DNA from: UMGS1590 sp900552455
GTDB taxonomy: Bacteria; Bacillota; Peptococcia; Peptococcales; Peptococcaceae
Direction: 5' to 3'
NCBI GenBank assembly: GCA_963931105.1
Contig: OZ007004.1
Span: forward strand, 62,001 to 126,000
Length of the DNA stretch: 64,000 nucleotides
Position numbers and translations under genes: made by a program. This document shows, piece by piece, positions 17,260 through 25,521 of the stretch. The notes under the pieces were generated by a model that saw only the letters and a list, made by a program, of their open reading frames with translations, was not told the DNA's origin and ran no database searches. The stretch's first letter is position 1. Each line of letters opens with the position of its first letter.

Positions 17260-18069
17260 TTACTGACCTTTTCTGCTGCCCTTAACGAGCTGTTTTTCAA
17301 TCAAGCCAACGATAACGGTGATGACGACACCAGTCAGCGCAGTCAGAACCATCCCGAGGATGATCATGTCTGGCATCAGGAGACGACGGCCCATTTCGAT
17401 GAAGAAACCAAGACCTCTGTCGGCGCCGACCATTTCAGCGGCAACGAGGCAGGTCCATGCAGTTGCCAGAGCAACCTGCAGACCACCAAATACCATTGGT
17501 AATGCGGATGGTACGCAGACATTTCTAAAGATTTCCCAGCTGCCTGCGCCATAGGTTTTCGCCATGCGGATGTAGGTAGGGTTTGTCATCTTTACACCAG
17601 AGCAGGAGTTGATGACGCAAGGTACCAACGCACCGACAAAGATGATGAAGATCTTACTGAACAAACCAGTACCAAACCAGATAATGCAAAGAGGAATCCA
17701 TGCAACGGATGGGATAGGGCGAACGATTTCGAAGATAGGACGAACGAGACCGTCAAACGTCGTGAACCAGCCCATTGCCAAGCCAAGAGGAATACCAATG
17801 ACCAGTGCGAGAATGTAACCGATCAGAGCTTCTTCCAAGCTGATACCGATATGCCCCCAAATGATCGTGCCATCAGGGTTCGGGTTGGATAATTTATCAA
17901 TGAATAGCGAGATAACCTGTGTTGGCGACGCTAACAGATGAGGAGAAATCAGACCTGCGCGTACGATGCCTTCCCAGAATACGAGGAATACGCAGACAGA
18001 AACTACAGAGATCGCTGTATAGAAGCTTTGCTTCTTTTCTGTGCGTTTTAATTTTTTATTACTCGCCAT
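17260..18069 (-). CDS. ABC transporter permease B (NitT/TauT type)
   Basis: A 269-residue integral membrane subunit, with ASPTQVISLFIDKL, IRPIPSVAWIPLCIIWFGTG and the EAA-like loop (IRMAKTYGAGSWEIFRNVCV). It is a paralogue of permease A. The ATG at 18069 follows GGAGGTG, which favours it over an upstream TTG. A hairpin lies between it and the substrate-binding protein gene. Confidence 0.9.
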   Translation of the reverse strand: MASNKKLKRTEKKQSFYTAISVVSVCVFLVFWEGIVRAGLISPHLLASPTQVISLFIDKLSNPNPDGTIIWGHIGISLEEALIGYILALVIGIPLGLAMGWFTTFDGLVRPIFEIVRPIPSVAWIPLCIIWFGTGLFSKIFIIFVGALVPCVINSCSGVKMTNPTYIRMAKTYGAGSWEIFRNVCVPSALPMVFGGLQVALATAWTCLVAAEMVGADRGLGFFIEMGRRLLMPDMIILGMVLTALTGVVITVIVGLIEKQLVKGSRKGQ

Positions 18070-18153
18070 ACTTACACCTCCACTCAAGAATTTTTTGCCT
18101 TCATCTCAGAAAGCAGGAGTGTTTTTGTTTCATGTCACGTCTTTAACAAAGAG

Positions 18154-18183
18154 GGGGAGTCTATTTTGTTTAACAGACTCCCC
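18154..18183 (-). other. Intercistronic hairpin between substrate-binding protein and permease genes
   Basis: A nine-bp perfect stem (18154-18162 with 18175-18183) 21 bases past the binding-protein stop, followed by CTCTTTG rather than a clean T run. Such elements often protect the upstream message and give the binding protein a higher dose than the membrane subunits. Confidence 0.65.
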
Positions 18184-18203
18184 TCCACCTTACAAATTAA
18201 ATC

Positions 18204-19307
18204 TTAGTTCTTTTCGCCTTTAATTTCGATGGCTCTTTCGAGGAAGGAAGAATCAATGCAGAAGCCCTTGTCTTCGAGCTGCTGGCGTTCATCAGCAGTG
18301 TACTGACCCTGAGTTACAAAGTAGTCAGCAGACTTCTGGAGGTCTTCGAGCAGTTCGCCGCTCTGCAGCATTTCGAGCTGATCTTCAAGGCTTGGAATAT
18401 CGTGGGATTCGATATCCAGTGCAGCATTTTCTTCGCTAACGTCCATTGCGGCCCAATCGGTGAAGAAGCTGGAGATTTCAGCAGCCATATCGGTGCCTTC
18501 ATCGTTGAAGCGGTCAGCGCCTTCGCTCATCATAGCGAGCATGCTTGCGATCGCGTCAGGATTTTCTTCAGCCATCTTAGGGTCAGCAACCCACAGCATC
18601 AGGCAGGTAGAGCCGACCTGTTCTGCAGTAGCAACTTCCTGCCAGCCTTTTTCCAGACCGGTGTAGAGGAATGGAGCCCAGAGAACGAGGTAGTCGCCTT
18701 CGCCGGATTCGAATGCAGCGATAGCCTGAGCCTGTTCAAGGTTACGAACGGTTACATCGTTTTCAGTGAGACCAAACTGTGCCAGGTAGCCGGACAGGGT
18801 GTAAGTACCGGTAGATACAGTCGTGGTCAGGAAAGTCTTACCTTTGATGTCTTCAGCAGTACCAAAGGTGCCGTTTTCGTTTTCAGTGTTAAAGACGACA
18901 TCGCCTTCACGTGCCAGAACGGCGTTTGCACGGGATTCGTTGGAGGATACGCCAACGATTGGGGTGTCATAACGCAGTGCAGACATCAGAGTTGGTACGG
19001 AACCATTACTCATGATGGCGAGCTGGTTAGCAGGAACAGTCTGGACCATAGGCATCCCGGAGTCAAAATACTGCATGGTCATGTTGATGCCGTATTTTTC
19101 CTGGATGGATGGATCGGTCATGGTAGCATAGTACGCTGGCCAAGCATCGATCTGGCCCTGGAACCCGCCTTCTACAGAGATGACTTCGCCCTCACTGCTC
19201 GCGGATCCGCCACCGCCACCGCCGCCGCAGCCGGCGAGGGTGCCCAGTAAAGCGACTGATAAAACGACAGCTGTTGCGACTTTCCAAGATTTTCTGTGAC
19301 GTTTCAT
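18204..19307 (-). CDS. ABC transporter substrate-binding lipoprotein (NitT/TauT family)
   Basis: The 367-residue protein begins with a lipoprotein signal: basic MKRHRKSWK, a hydrophobic stretch, and the lipobox LAGC followed by a run of glycines. The mature part resembles periplasmic-binding-like domain II proteins of the NitT/TauT group (GQIDAWPAYYATM, QLAIMSNGSVP, KGKTFLTTTVSTGTY). It would capture the substrate outside the membrane and pass it to the permeases. The substrate is not evident; no TPP riboswitch or sulfur genes lie nearby. The ATG at 19307 follows AGGGAG. Confidence 0.9.
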   Translation of the reverse strand: MKRHRKSWKVATAVVLSVALLGTLAGCGGGGGGGSASSEGEVISVEGGFQGQIDAWPAYYATMTDPSIQEKYGINMTMQYFDSGMPMVQTVPANQLAIMSNGSVPTLMSALRYDTPIVGVSSNESRANAVLAREGDVVFNTENENGTFGTAEDIKGKTFLTTTVSTGTYTLSGYLAQFGLTENDVTVRNLEQAQAIAAFESGEGDYLVLWAPFLYTGLEKGWQEVATAEQVGSTCLMLWVADPKMAEENPDAIASMLAMMSEGADRFNDEGTDMAAEISSFFTDWAAMDVSEENAALDIESHDIPSLEDQLEMLQSGELLEDLQKSADYFVTQGQYTADERQQLEDKGFCIDSSFLERAIEIKGEKN

Positions 19308-19360
19308 ATGAAACACACTCCCTTCAATTTTTTACCTTTTATTCTTATGCCCAAGTGTTC

Positions 19361-20113
19361 TTACCACCACTTGATGGCATCGGTAACATAGTTACGAAGT
19401 TCTACGAAATCATCTGCCAACGCATCGCGTGGTCTTGGCAGATTGATCGGAATCGATTCCTTGATCGTTGTTGGTTTGTTGGTGAGTACCAAAATACGTT
19501 CTGCAATGTAGACCGCTTCTTCGACGTTATGCGTGATGAAGATAACGGTGTTGTGCAGTTCAGACCAGATACGTACGAGCTCATCTTCGAGATAGAAGCG
19601 GAGCTTAACGTCCAGCTGACCATAAGGTTCGTCCATGAGGAGCAAGTCAGGGTCAGTTGCAAACGCTCTCGCGATCGCAACGCGCTGCTCCATACTGGAG
19701 GAGATCTGTGCTGGATAGAGATCCTGGGTCTGTGTCAGACCAACGAGCTCCATAACTTCCTGCACTTTCTTTTCGATCTTGTCCTTTGGCCATTTTTTGA
19801 TTTCCATACCATAAGCGATGTTTTCTTTGACTGTACGCCAAGGCAAGCAGGATGGTTCCTGGAATACGAAGGAAATACTGTGCTTTCTTGGGTCAGCCGG
19901 TTCACCGTCGATGAGAACTTCGCCTTCGCTTGGTACATACAAGGTTGACAGCAGGTTTAAGAACGTCGTCTTCCCGCAGCCTGTAGGACCTACGATAACG
20001 AGGAACTCACCTTTTTTAACGGTGAAGTTGATGTCATTCAGTACGAGCAGATCGCCGAAGCGTTTCGTCAGATGATTGACAACAACTTTGTCTTGTCTCG
20101 TGTCTTCTCCCAT
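19361..20113 (-). CDS. ABC transporter ATPase B (NitT/TauT type), degenerate signature motif
   Basis: A 250-residue nucleotide-binding subunit, first gene of the importer operon. Walker A is GPTGCGKTT, Q-loop FVFQEPSCLPW, Walker B LLLMDEPYGQLD, and the switch histidine is present (FITHNVEEA). The ABC signature, normally LSGGQ, reads ISSSMEQR. The substitution lies in the opposite monomer surface from the one lost in ATPase A, so a mixed dimer would hold one intact and one degenerate site. The start was set at the ATG at 20113 with a weak GGAAGTGG site. Confidence 0.9.
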   Translation of the reverse strand: MGEDTRQDKVVVNHLTKRFGDLLVLNDINFTVKKGEFLVIVGPTGCGKTTFLNLLSTLYVPSEGEVLIDGEPADPRKHSISFVFQEPSCLPWRTVKENIAYGMEIKKWPKDKIEKKVQEVMELVGLTQTQDLYPAQISSSMEQRVAIARAFATDPDLLLMDEPYGQLDVKLRFYLEDELVRIWSELHNTVIFITHNVEEAVYIAERILVLTNKPTTIKESIPINLPRPRDALADDFVELRNYVTDAIKWW

Positions 20114-20283
20114 ACGTCCACTTCCATTCTTTTGTAGTATTAGAAAATGAGTGCTACGATTGTTACGAATAGCAACAAGCAAGTCCCGGAAATAAAGCTG
20201 ATTTATTTTTCCAATAAACCTTTATCAAACAATGATTGCGAAACTACCGACATTAACTTTGCTTATCGTTATCCTTTGTTTTA

Positions 20284-20311
20284 ATTATATCTTATTACAG
20301 ACAACTGTCAA
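20284..20311 (-). promoter_or_regulatory. Promoter of the ABC importer operon
   Basis: TTGACA (20306-20311), 16-base spacer, TATAAT (20284-20289), giving a leader of about 165 bases to ATPase B. The whole 20114-20540 stretch is AT-rich and holds no convincing gene. A weaker second promoter (TTGACA at 20503-20508 with TACTGT at 20481-20486) lies upstream. Confidence 0.75.
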
Positions 20312-20540
20312 TAAAATCCTAATATTTTTCCATTTATTATAGGAATATATATAGTTATTGCAATCTTTTTGTGAGGAAAGTTTTGTTTTACTCTGGACAA
20401 ACCGAGCAAAATGTGTTATGCAACAGGCGCCACCAAGAAAATCATAGCTGCTTCTGAACTCCTGCCGCCAGCAGGAAAACACAGTACACGTTTTGCGCCG
20501 ATTGTCAAGTGTCTGTGCTTGCAATCGCGCAAAAATCGCA

Positions 20541-20577
20541 AAAAAAAGAGCGCTCCGCTTGTCGGAACGCTCTTTTG
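20541..20577 (-). terminator. Terminator of the fumarase operon
   Basis: AAGAGCGTTCCG pairs with CGGAGCGCTCTT (one bulge) and is followed on the minus strand by a run of Ts. Confidence 0.8.
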
Positions 20578-20627
20578 CGTCGTCAATGATCAGTCCGCTG
20601 CTTTGGCAAATGGCTGATGGTCAAAAA

Positions 20628-21188
20628 TCAGTCGTCAATTTCTGCGTACTGGGCGCGGCCGGTCTCAAAGAGATTGCCGCCGTGGGCATCAATGGCGACG
20701 ATGGCTGCAAGGTTTTCAATCTCAAGACGGCGGATGGCTTCTGTGCCAAGATCGTCGTAGGCGATGACTTCTGCTTTTTTGACGCTCTTGGAAATGGCTG
20801 CGCCGGTGCCGCCGATGGCGACCATATATACAGCGCCGTTGCGCGTGATGGCCTCGCAGACCGCCTGGCTGCGAGGTCCTTTTCCGAGCATGCCCTTGAG
20901 CCCAGCCTCATCCATGAGACGTGGCGCAAAAGCGTCCATGCGGCTGGAGGTCGTCGGCCCGATGGAGCCAATGGCCTGGCCTGGTTTTGCCGGTGTTGGG
21001 CCGGCGTAATAGATGAGCTGGTCGTGCCAGTCAACCGGCAGCGCTTCGCCGCGGTCGAGGGTTTCGACCATGCGCTTGTGCGCCTTATCGCGCGACGTAT
21101 AGATCACGCCAGAGAGCATCACGGTGTCACCAGCGCGCAGATCGGCGAGTTCTTCTGCAATGAAAGGAACGTGAATGTGTTTTTCCAT
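20628..21188 (-). CDS. Class I fumarate hydratase beta subunit (Fe-S hydro-lyase)
   Basis: The 186-residue protein corresponds to the C-terminal half of iron-sulfur fumarases and tartrate dehydratases: SGVIYTSRDKAHKRM, then GPTTSSRMD, and KGPRSQAV. It supplies the substrate-binding side for reversible hydration of fumarate to malate (or a close relative such as tartrate). The ATG at 21188 lies two bases after the alpha-subunit stop and behind GGAGAGGAGG. Confidence 0.92.
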   Translation of the reverse strand: MEKHIHVPFIAEELADLRAGDTVMLSGVIYTSRDKAHKRMVETLDRGEALPVDWHDQLIYYAGPTPAKPGQAIGSIGPTTSSRMDAFAPRLMDEAGLKGMLGKGPRSQAVCEAITRNGAVYMVAIGGTGAAISKSVKKAEVIAYDDLGTEAIRRLEIENLAAIVAIDAHGGNLFETGRAQYAEIDD

Positions 21189-21190
21189 GA

Positions 21191-22051
21191 TCAGTCCTCC
21201 TCTCCTTCGAGCACGATGCGCGCGTGCCGCGCTGCGTGACAATTGATGTTGACAGCCACTGGCAGCGACGCGATATGACATGGATAGGTGTTGATATGCA
21301 CGGCCAATGCCGTCACACGACCACCCAATCCCTGCGGTCCAATGCCAAGCTTGTTCACACGCGCAAGGATCTCCTGCTCCATGTCGGCGTAGCGTGGATC
21401 GGCGTGATGGTTGCCGATCTCACGCGACAGCGCTTCCTTGGCGATGGCGGTGGCTTTTTCCATGGTACCGCCGATGCCAACGCCGACGATGATCGGTGGG
21501 CACGGATTACCGCCTGCTTTTGAAACGGCGTCCACGACAAAATCGATGACGCCTTCTCTGCCGGCAGTCGGTTTGAGCATACCGAGCGCGCCCATATTTT
21601 CTGCGCCGCCGCCCTTTGGCATGAGAATGAGCTCGCACTGATCGCCGGGAACGATGTTGTAATGGATCACTGCCGGCGTATTGTCACCGGTATTGGTGCG
21701 CTCAAACACTGGCTCTTCGACGATACTCCGGCGCAGATAGCCTTCGTCATAGCCGAGCCGCACTCCTTCGTTGATGGCCTGCGTGACATCGCCGCCAACG
21801 AGGTGCAGATCCTGACCAACGTTGCAGTAAACGACCATGGTGCCGGTATCCTGACACATGGCCTGATGTTCCTCGCGCGCCAGCTTGGCGTTGGCAAGGA
21901 TCTGATCGAAGCAGTAAATACCGAAGGGGGATTCTTCCTGAGCGCGTCCCTGCTCAAGCGCCTGCTCCACATCCTTTGGCAGATCGATGTTCACCTGCAC
22001 CGCCCAGGTGCGGATGGCCTCGGTAATTTTTTTCACGTCTAAAGTTTTCAT
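21191..22051 (-). CDS. Class I fumarate hydratase alpha subunit (4Fe-4S)
   Basis: The 286-residue alpha subunit holds the cluster-binding cysteines (CQDTGTMVVYCNVG and GGNPCPPIIVGVG) and ends in VAVNINCHAARHARI. With the adjacent beta subunit it forms the two-subunit, oxygen-sensitive fumarase found in anaerobes. The ATG at 22051 follows GAGGAGCG; the frame is open further upstream through a terminator, so the longer start is unlikely. Confidence 0.92.
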   Translation of the reverse strand: MKTLDVKKITEAIRTWAVQVNIDLPKDVEQALEQGRAQEESPFGIYCFDQILANAKLAREEHQAMCQDTGTMVVYCNVGQDLHLVGGDVTQAINEGVRLGYDEGYLRRSIVEEPVFERTNTGDNTPAVIHYNIVPGDQCELILMPKGGGAENMGALGMLKPTAGREGVIDFVVDAVSKAGGNPCPPIIVGVGIGGTMEKATAIAKEALSREIGNHHADPRYADMEQEILARVNKLGIGPQGLGGRVTALAVHINTYPCHIASLPVAVNINCHAARHARIVLEGEED

Positions 22052-22066
22052 ATTGTCGCTCCTCTT

Positions 22067-22098
22067 GAAAAAAGAGACTGCCTGGCAGTCTCTTTTCT
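22067..22098 (-). terminator. Terminator between ppaC and the fumarase genes
   Basis: A near-perfect palindrome AAGAGACTGCC / GGCAGTCTCTT followed by a T run on the minus strand. It lies between two genes of the same direction, so fumarase expression depends on read-through or on a start inside this gap. Confidence 0.8.
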
Positions 22099-22102
22099 TC
22101 AT

Positions 22103-23038
22103 TTAACCTTCGTATGCCTTGGTGAGTGGTGGCACAACCTGCTTCTTTCTCGAGACCACGCCAGCGAGTTCTGCTGTGCCGTCGACGGCGGTGACACCGA
22201 AAGCAGTTTCAACCTTGGCGCTGTTGCCGACGATGAGACCGGTGGAATTGCTGTCGAGAATGTTGGTGATCAGGAGCAGATAGAGATCGTACCCTTCTTT
22301 TGCGCTGGCATCCTGCATGAGCGCTGTGAGCTCATCCTTGCGAGCGAGCACGTCGTTCACGTCAACGGTATTGACCTGCGCGATGCGCACGGTGTTGCCG
22401 CCCATTGGGAAACTCTTGGCATCCATGTTGAGCAGCTCATCGCAGCTTTTTGCAGAAAGATTGGTGCCAGCCTTGAGCAGATCGAGGCCGTAGGTGTTGT
22501 AATCAACACCAGCCAGCGCAGCAAGCGCGATGATGGCTGCTTCGTCTTCTTCGGTGCAGGTTGGTGATTTCATCAGCAGGGTATCGCTGATGACGGCGGA
22601 AAGCATGAGCCCTGCGATATCCTGTGGAATATCGACGCCCTGTTCGTTGTACATTTTGTAGAGAATGGTGCTGGTGCAGCCAACGGTTTCTGCGCGATAG
22701 TTCAGCGGCTCAACGGTTTCAATGTTGGCGATGCGATGATGGTCAACAACGCTCCAGATGCGATAGTCTGCGCGATCTGGCAGAGACTGCTGCGCTTCGT
22801 TGTGGTCGACGAGGGCGAGTACATCGCCTTCACCGATAACATCCGCAGCCTTGGCGATGACCTGTGGCGCGCTCACGCCGAAATGATCGAGGGCAAACTG
22901 GGTTTCTTCAGATGGCGCACCGAGGGCATAAGCGGTGGCTTCGAAACCGGTCTGGTTCAGCAGATAAGCATAACTGATGGCACTGACGATGGAGTCGGTG
23001 TCTGGATTGGCGTGGCCAAAAACAAGAACTTTACTCAT
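22103..23038 (-). CDS. ppaC: Manganese-dependent inorganic pyrophosphatase (family II)
   Basis: At 311 residues the protein has the DHH-phosphoesterase signatures of family II pyrophosphatases: GHANPDTDSIVSA, ALVDHNEAQQS, and VVDHHRIAN for the two metal ions, with the C-terminal DHHA2 region ending SRKKQVVPPL. It hydrolyses pyrophosphate and pulls biosynthetic reactions forward. AGGAAAGAGG precedes the ATG. No CBS regulatory domains are inserted. Confidence 0.96.
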   Translation of the reverse strand: MSKVLVFGHANPDTDSIVSAISYAYLLNQTGFEATAYALGAPSEETQFALDHFGVSAPQVIAKAADVIGEGDVLALVDHNEAQQSLPDRADYRIWSVVDHHRIANIETVEPLNYRAETVGCTSTILYKMYNEQGVDIPQDIAGLMLSAVISDTLLMKSPTCTEEDEAAIIALAALAGVDYNTYGLDLLKAGTNLSAKSCDELLNMDAKSFPMGGNTVRIAQVNTVDVNDVLARKDELTALMQDASAKEGYDLYLLLITNILDSNSTGLIVGNSAKVETAFGVTAVDGTAELAGVVSRKKQVVPPLTKAYEG

Positions 23039-23146
23039 GGTAGATCTTCCTCTTTCCTATTAATAATGTATTGACAGCGACGGTGTCGCCTGATGACTTG
23101 TTGGTCCATTCATTATAGTAGCAAATTTTCGCGTGCTTGCCTAGGA

Positions 23147-24469
23147 TTATTTCTGCCGATCGCTGCTGCGCAGAAATTTCTGTTTCGTGTAGATGCCATA
23201 ATGACCGCTGACGAGAAAAGCCACGATGGCGACCAGCGCAAAAAACGGCATGCCCTGCGCGCCGAAAACCTCGACGCCGATAAAAAGCGGCGCGAACATC
23301 GTCTTCGTGGCTGCGCCAAAAACAGCGACGCTGCCCATGGCTGCAAAAAGCGCCACTGGCAGTCCCAGCGAAAGCGCCAGAAAGGAACCGAGGGTTGCGC
23401 CGATGACAAAGAGCGGCGTCAGTTCCCCGCCCTGAAAACCGCAGGCCAGCGTGATCGCTGTGAGCGTGAGCTTGGCGAGCCAGTCGTACCAGTAAATGTC
23501 GCCGCCAGTGAACGCCCCCGCGAAAAGGCCGTCGCTGAGACCGGAGTAGCGGCCATCCCAGGCGAACATAAAAACGATCGCGAGCAGGCTGCCGATGATG
23601 AAGATACGCAATCGTGGATCGTCGATGAGCAGTGCGAAGTACACGCGCAGGTGGTTGAGCATCCAGGAAAATCCCCAGCCAACGATCCCGAAGACAAGTC
23701 CCGCAAGGATCGTCAGCAGCATAAACCGGCCGCTCATGTCCGGCACGGGGCCGATCGGCATGGCCATCGCGTGCAGACCGAGTGCGCGCGCCGTATAAGA
23801 CGCGGTATACGCAGCGATGAGCGCTGGCGCCAGCGCGTCGTAGTAGATCGAGCCGACGACCATGACCTCCAGCGCAAAAAATGTGGCGGCGATCGGCGTC
23901 CCAAACAGACCAGCGAAGCCAGCAGCCATGCCGCTGGCAAGAATGATGTGGCGCTCGAGACTGGCTGGCGCAATACGCGCAAACTGCATCGACAGCGTCG
24001 CGCCGATCTGCACCGCCACCCCCTCACGCCCTGCGCTGCCGCCGAAAAGATGCGTCATCCAGGTGGAAAAGATCGTCAGCGGCACCATGCGCAGCGGGAT
24101 CGATCCTTCCTTGCCGAGCCCGACATCAAAAACCAGCCCCATGCCACGTTGGGCGCGTCCGCCCCAGTGCATGTTCACGCTCATGATCACAAGTCCGGCA
24201 ACGCCGAGAAAAGGCACAAACCAGTAAAGATGCTCCGCGCGAAATTCGTTCAGCCAGAGCAGGCCATGACCAAACACCGCCGTCACCACACCGACGACAG
24301 CGCCGATCGCCACCGCCAGCACGCTGTAGCAGGTGTAACGCTTCACCAGCTGCCACAGCGCTCGCCACTGAAATTTTTCCAGCGAGCTGCTGCTGCGTCC
24401 GGCGTCTCGCTGAAACGTTCGCGCGCGGCGCACGAGCGAGCGCCAGAAGCGCGCGCCAAATTCTTTCAT
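23147..24469 (-). CDS. ClC family chloride channel/transporter
   Basis: The 440-residue membrane protein has ClC signatures: GKEGSIP, then GREGVAVQIG with the gating glutamate, and GGELTPLFVIGATLG in the second half. The glutamate suggests a proton-coupled anion exchanger rather than a passive channel; fluoride-specific relatives cannot be excluded. I set the start at the ATG at 24469 because GGAGGAGG lies just upstream; an earlier in-frame start has no site. The gene is divergent from galU. Confidence 0.88.
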   Translation of the reverse strand: MKEFGARFWRSLVRRARTFQRDAGRSSSSLEKFQWRALWQLVKRYTCYSVLAVAIGAVVGVVTAVFGHGLLWLNEFRAEHLYWFVPFLGVAGLVIMSVNMHWGGRAQRGMGLVFDVGLGKEGSIPLRMVPLTIFSTWMTHLFGGSAGREGVAVQIGATLSMQFARIAPASLERHIILASGMAAGFAGLFGTPIAATFFALEVMVVGSIYYDALAPALIAAYTASYTARALGLHAMAMPIGPVPDMSGRFMLLTILAGLVFGIVGWGFSWMLNHLRVYFALLIDDPRLRIFIIGSLLAIVFMFAWDGRYSGLSDGLFAGAFTGGDIYWYDWLAKLTLTAITLACGFQGGELTPLFVIGATLGSFLALSLGLPVALFAAMGSVAVFGAATKTMFAPLFIGVEVFGAQGMPFFALVAIVAFLVSGHYGIYTKQKFLRSSDRQK

Positions 24470-24543
24470 CTCAATAAACCTCCTCCATTCAAACTGTTTC
24501 CATTCTACCACGGCCTTAATCCTGCGACAAGCGTGCCAATGGC

Positions 24544-24573
24544 TTTACACCGGTAAATTCCTAGTGATATAAT
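24544..24573 (+). promoter_or_regulatory. galU promoter
   Basis: TTTACA (24544-24549), 18-base spacer, TATAAT (24568-24573), 37 bases before the start codon. Confidence 0.75.
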
Positions 24574-24609
24574 AGCAGCATGACTTTACGAACCCATCGG
24601 AGGATCATC

Positions 24610-25488
24610 ATGAAAAAAATAAAGAAAGCCGTCATTCCGGCAGCTGGTCTCGGCACACGATTTCTGCCGGTGACCAAAGCCATTCCTAAAGAGCTTTTGC
24701 CGATCGTCGACGTGCCAACCCTTGAGATCATTCTCGAAGAGGCTGCCGCCAGCGGTATTGAAGAAGTGCTGCTCGTGGTGAGCGAGAAGAAGCAGGCCAT
24801 CCGCGATCATTTTGCACCGGCTGCTGAGCTCGAAGCATTTCTCCACGCCCACGGCAAGGACGCACTGGCCGATCGCATCAAAGACATTCCAAACATTGTG
24901 AAGCTCTCCTATATTGTGCAGGAAGAGCCACGCGGTCTTGGCCACGCTGTCTCGCTGGCGCGCGATTTTGCCGCCGGTGAACCGATCGCTGTGCTCCTCG
25001 GCGACGATGTCGTCGCTGCTGAACCACCAGCGCTGGCCCAACTCATTCACGTCTACGAAAACTGCGGCGCTTCCGTTATCGGCGTGCAGCCGGTGGCAGA
25101 ATCTGTCATCCATAAATATGGCATCGTCGCACCGGCCGAAGCTGTCTCTGGCGACCATTGCCGCATCCAGAGCCTCGTCGAAAAGCCAGCGGCTGCTGAT
25201 GCGCCAAGCAACCTCGCCATTTTAGGCCGCTACATCATCACGCCGCCGATCTTCGACATTCTCGCTGAGACAGCGCCGGGAAAAGGCGGCGAGATCCAGC
25301 TCACCGACGCCCTTAACACACTGGCTGCGCAGGAATCCATGCAGGCCTGCATTTTCAGCGGCCGCCGCTACGACGTCGGCGACCAGCTCGGCTTCATCGA
25401 AGCCAACATCGAATTTGGCCTGCGCCGCGACGATATTGGCGCCGCCCTCGCTGATTATTTGAAGGAACTGGTGAAAACATTCAACTAA
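24610..25488 (+). CDS. galU: UTP--glucose-1-phosphate uridylyltransferase
   Basis: The 292-residue protein has the nucleotidyltransferase start KAVIPAAGLGTRFLPVTKAI and KELLPIVDVP, with LLGDD and VEKP later, all typical of GalU. It makes UDP-glucose for glycans and cell-wall polymers, including those that could anchor SLH proteins. GGAGGATC precedes the chosen ATG. It begins a plus-strand run that continues with rarA and mnmA. Confidence 0.96.
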   Translation: MKKIKKAVIPAAGLGTRFLPVTKAIPKELLPIVDVPTLEIILEEAAASGIEEVLLVVSEKKQAIRDHFAPAAELEAFLHAHGKDALADRIKDIPNIVKLSYIVQEEPRGLGHAVSLARDFAAGEPIAVLLGDDVVAAEPPALAQLIHVYENCGASVIGVQPVAESVIHKYGIVAPAEAVSGDHCRIQSLVEKPAAADAPSNLAILGRYIITPPIFDILAETAPGKGGEIQLTDALNTLAAQESMQACIFSGRRYDVGDQLGFIEANIEFGLRRDDIGAALADYLKELVKTFN

Positions 25489-25521
25489 TCGGCACGATCC
25501 AGACAAAGAAAGGTGATGGAT

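Noticed and set aside
20114..20300. Possible riboswitch (TPP or similar) before the NitT/TauT operon
   Set aside because: No TPP core (CTGAGA with its partner) or other recognisable riboswitch core was seen.
20285..20524. 79-codon minus-strand frame in the ABC operon leader
   Set aside because: It covers the promoter and lacks a ribosome site; read as non-coding leader.
23093..24556. 487-codon plus-strand frame opposite the ClC gene
   Set aside because: Composition is His/Arg/Gln-rich, typical of an antisense frame; the ClC protein explains the region.
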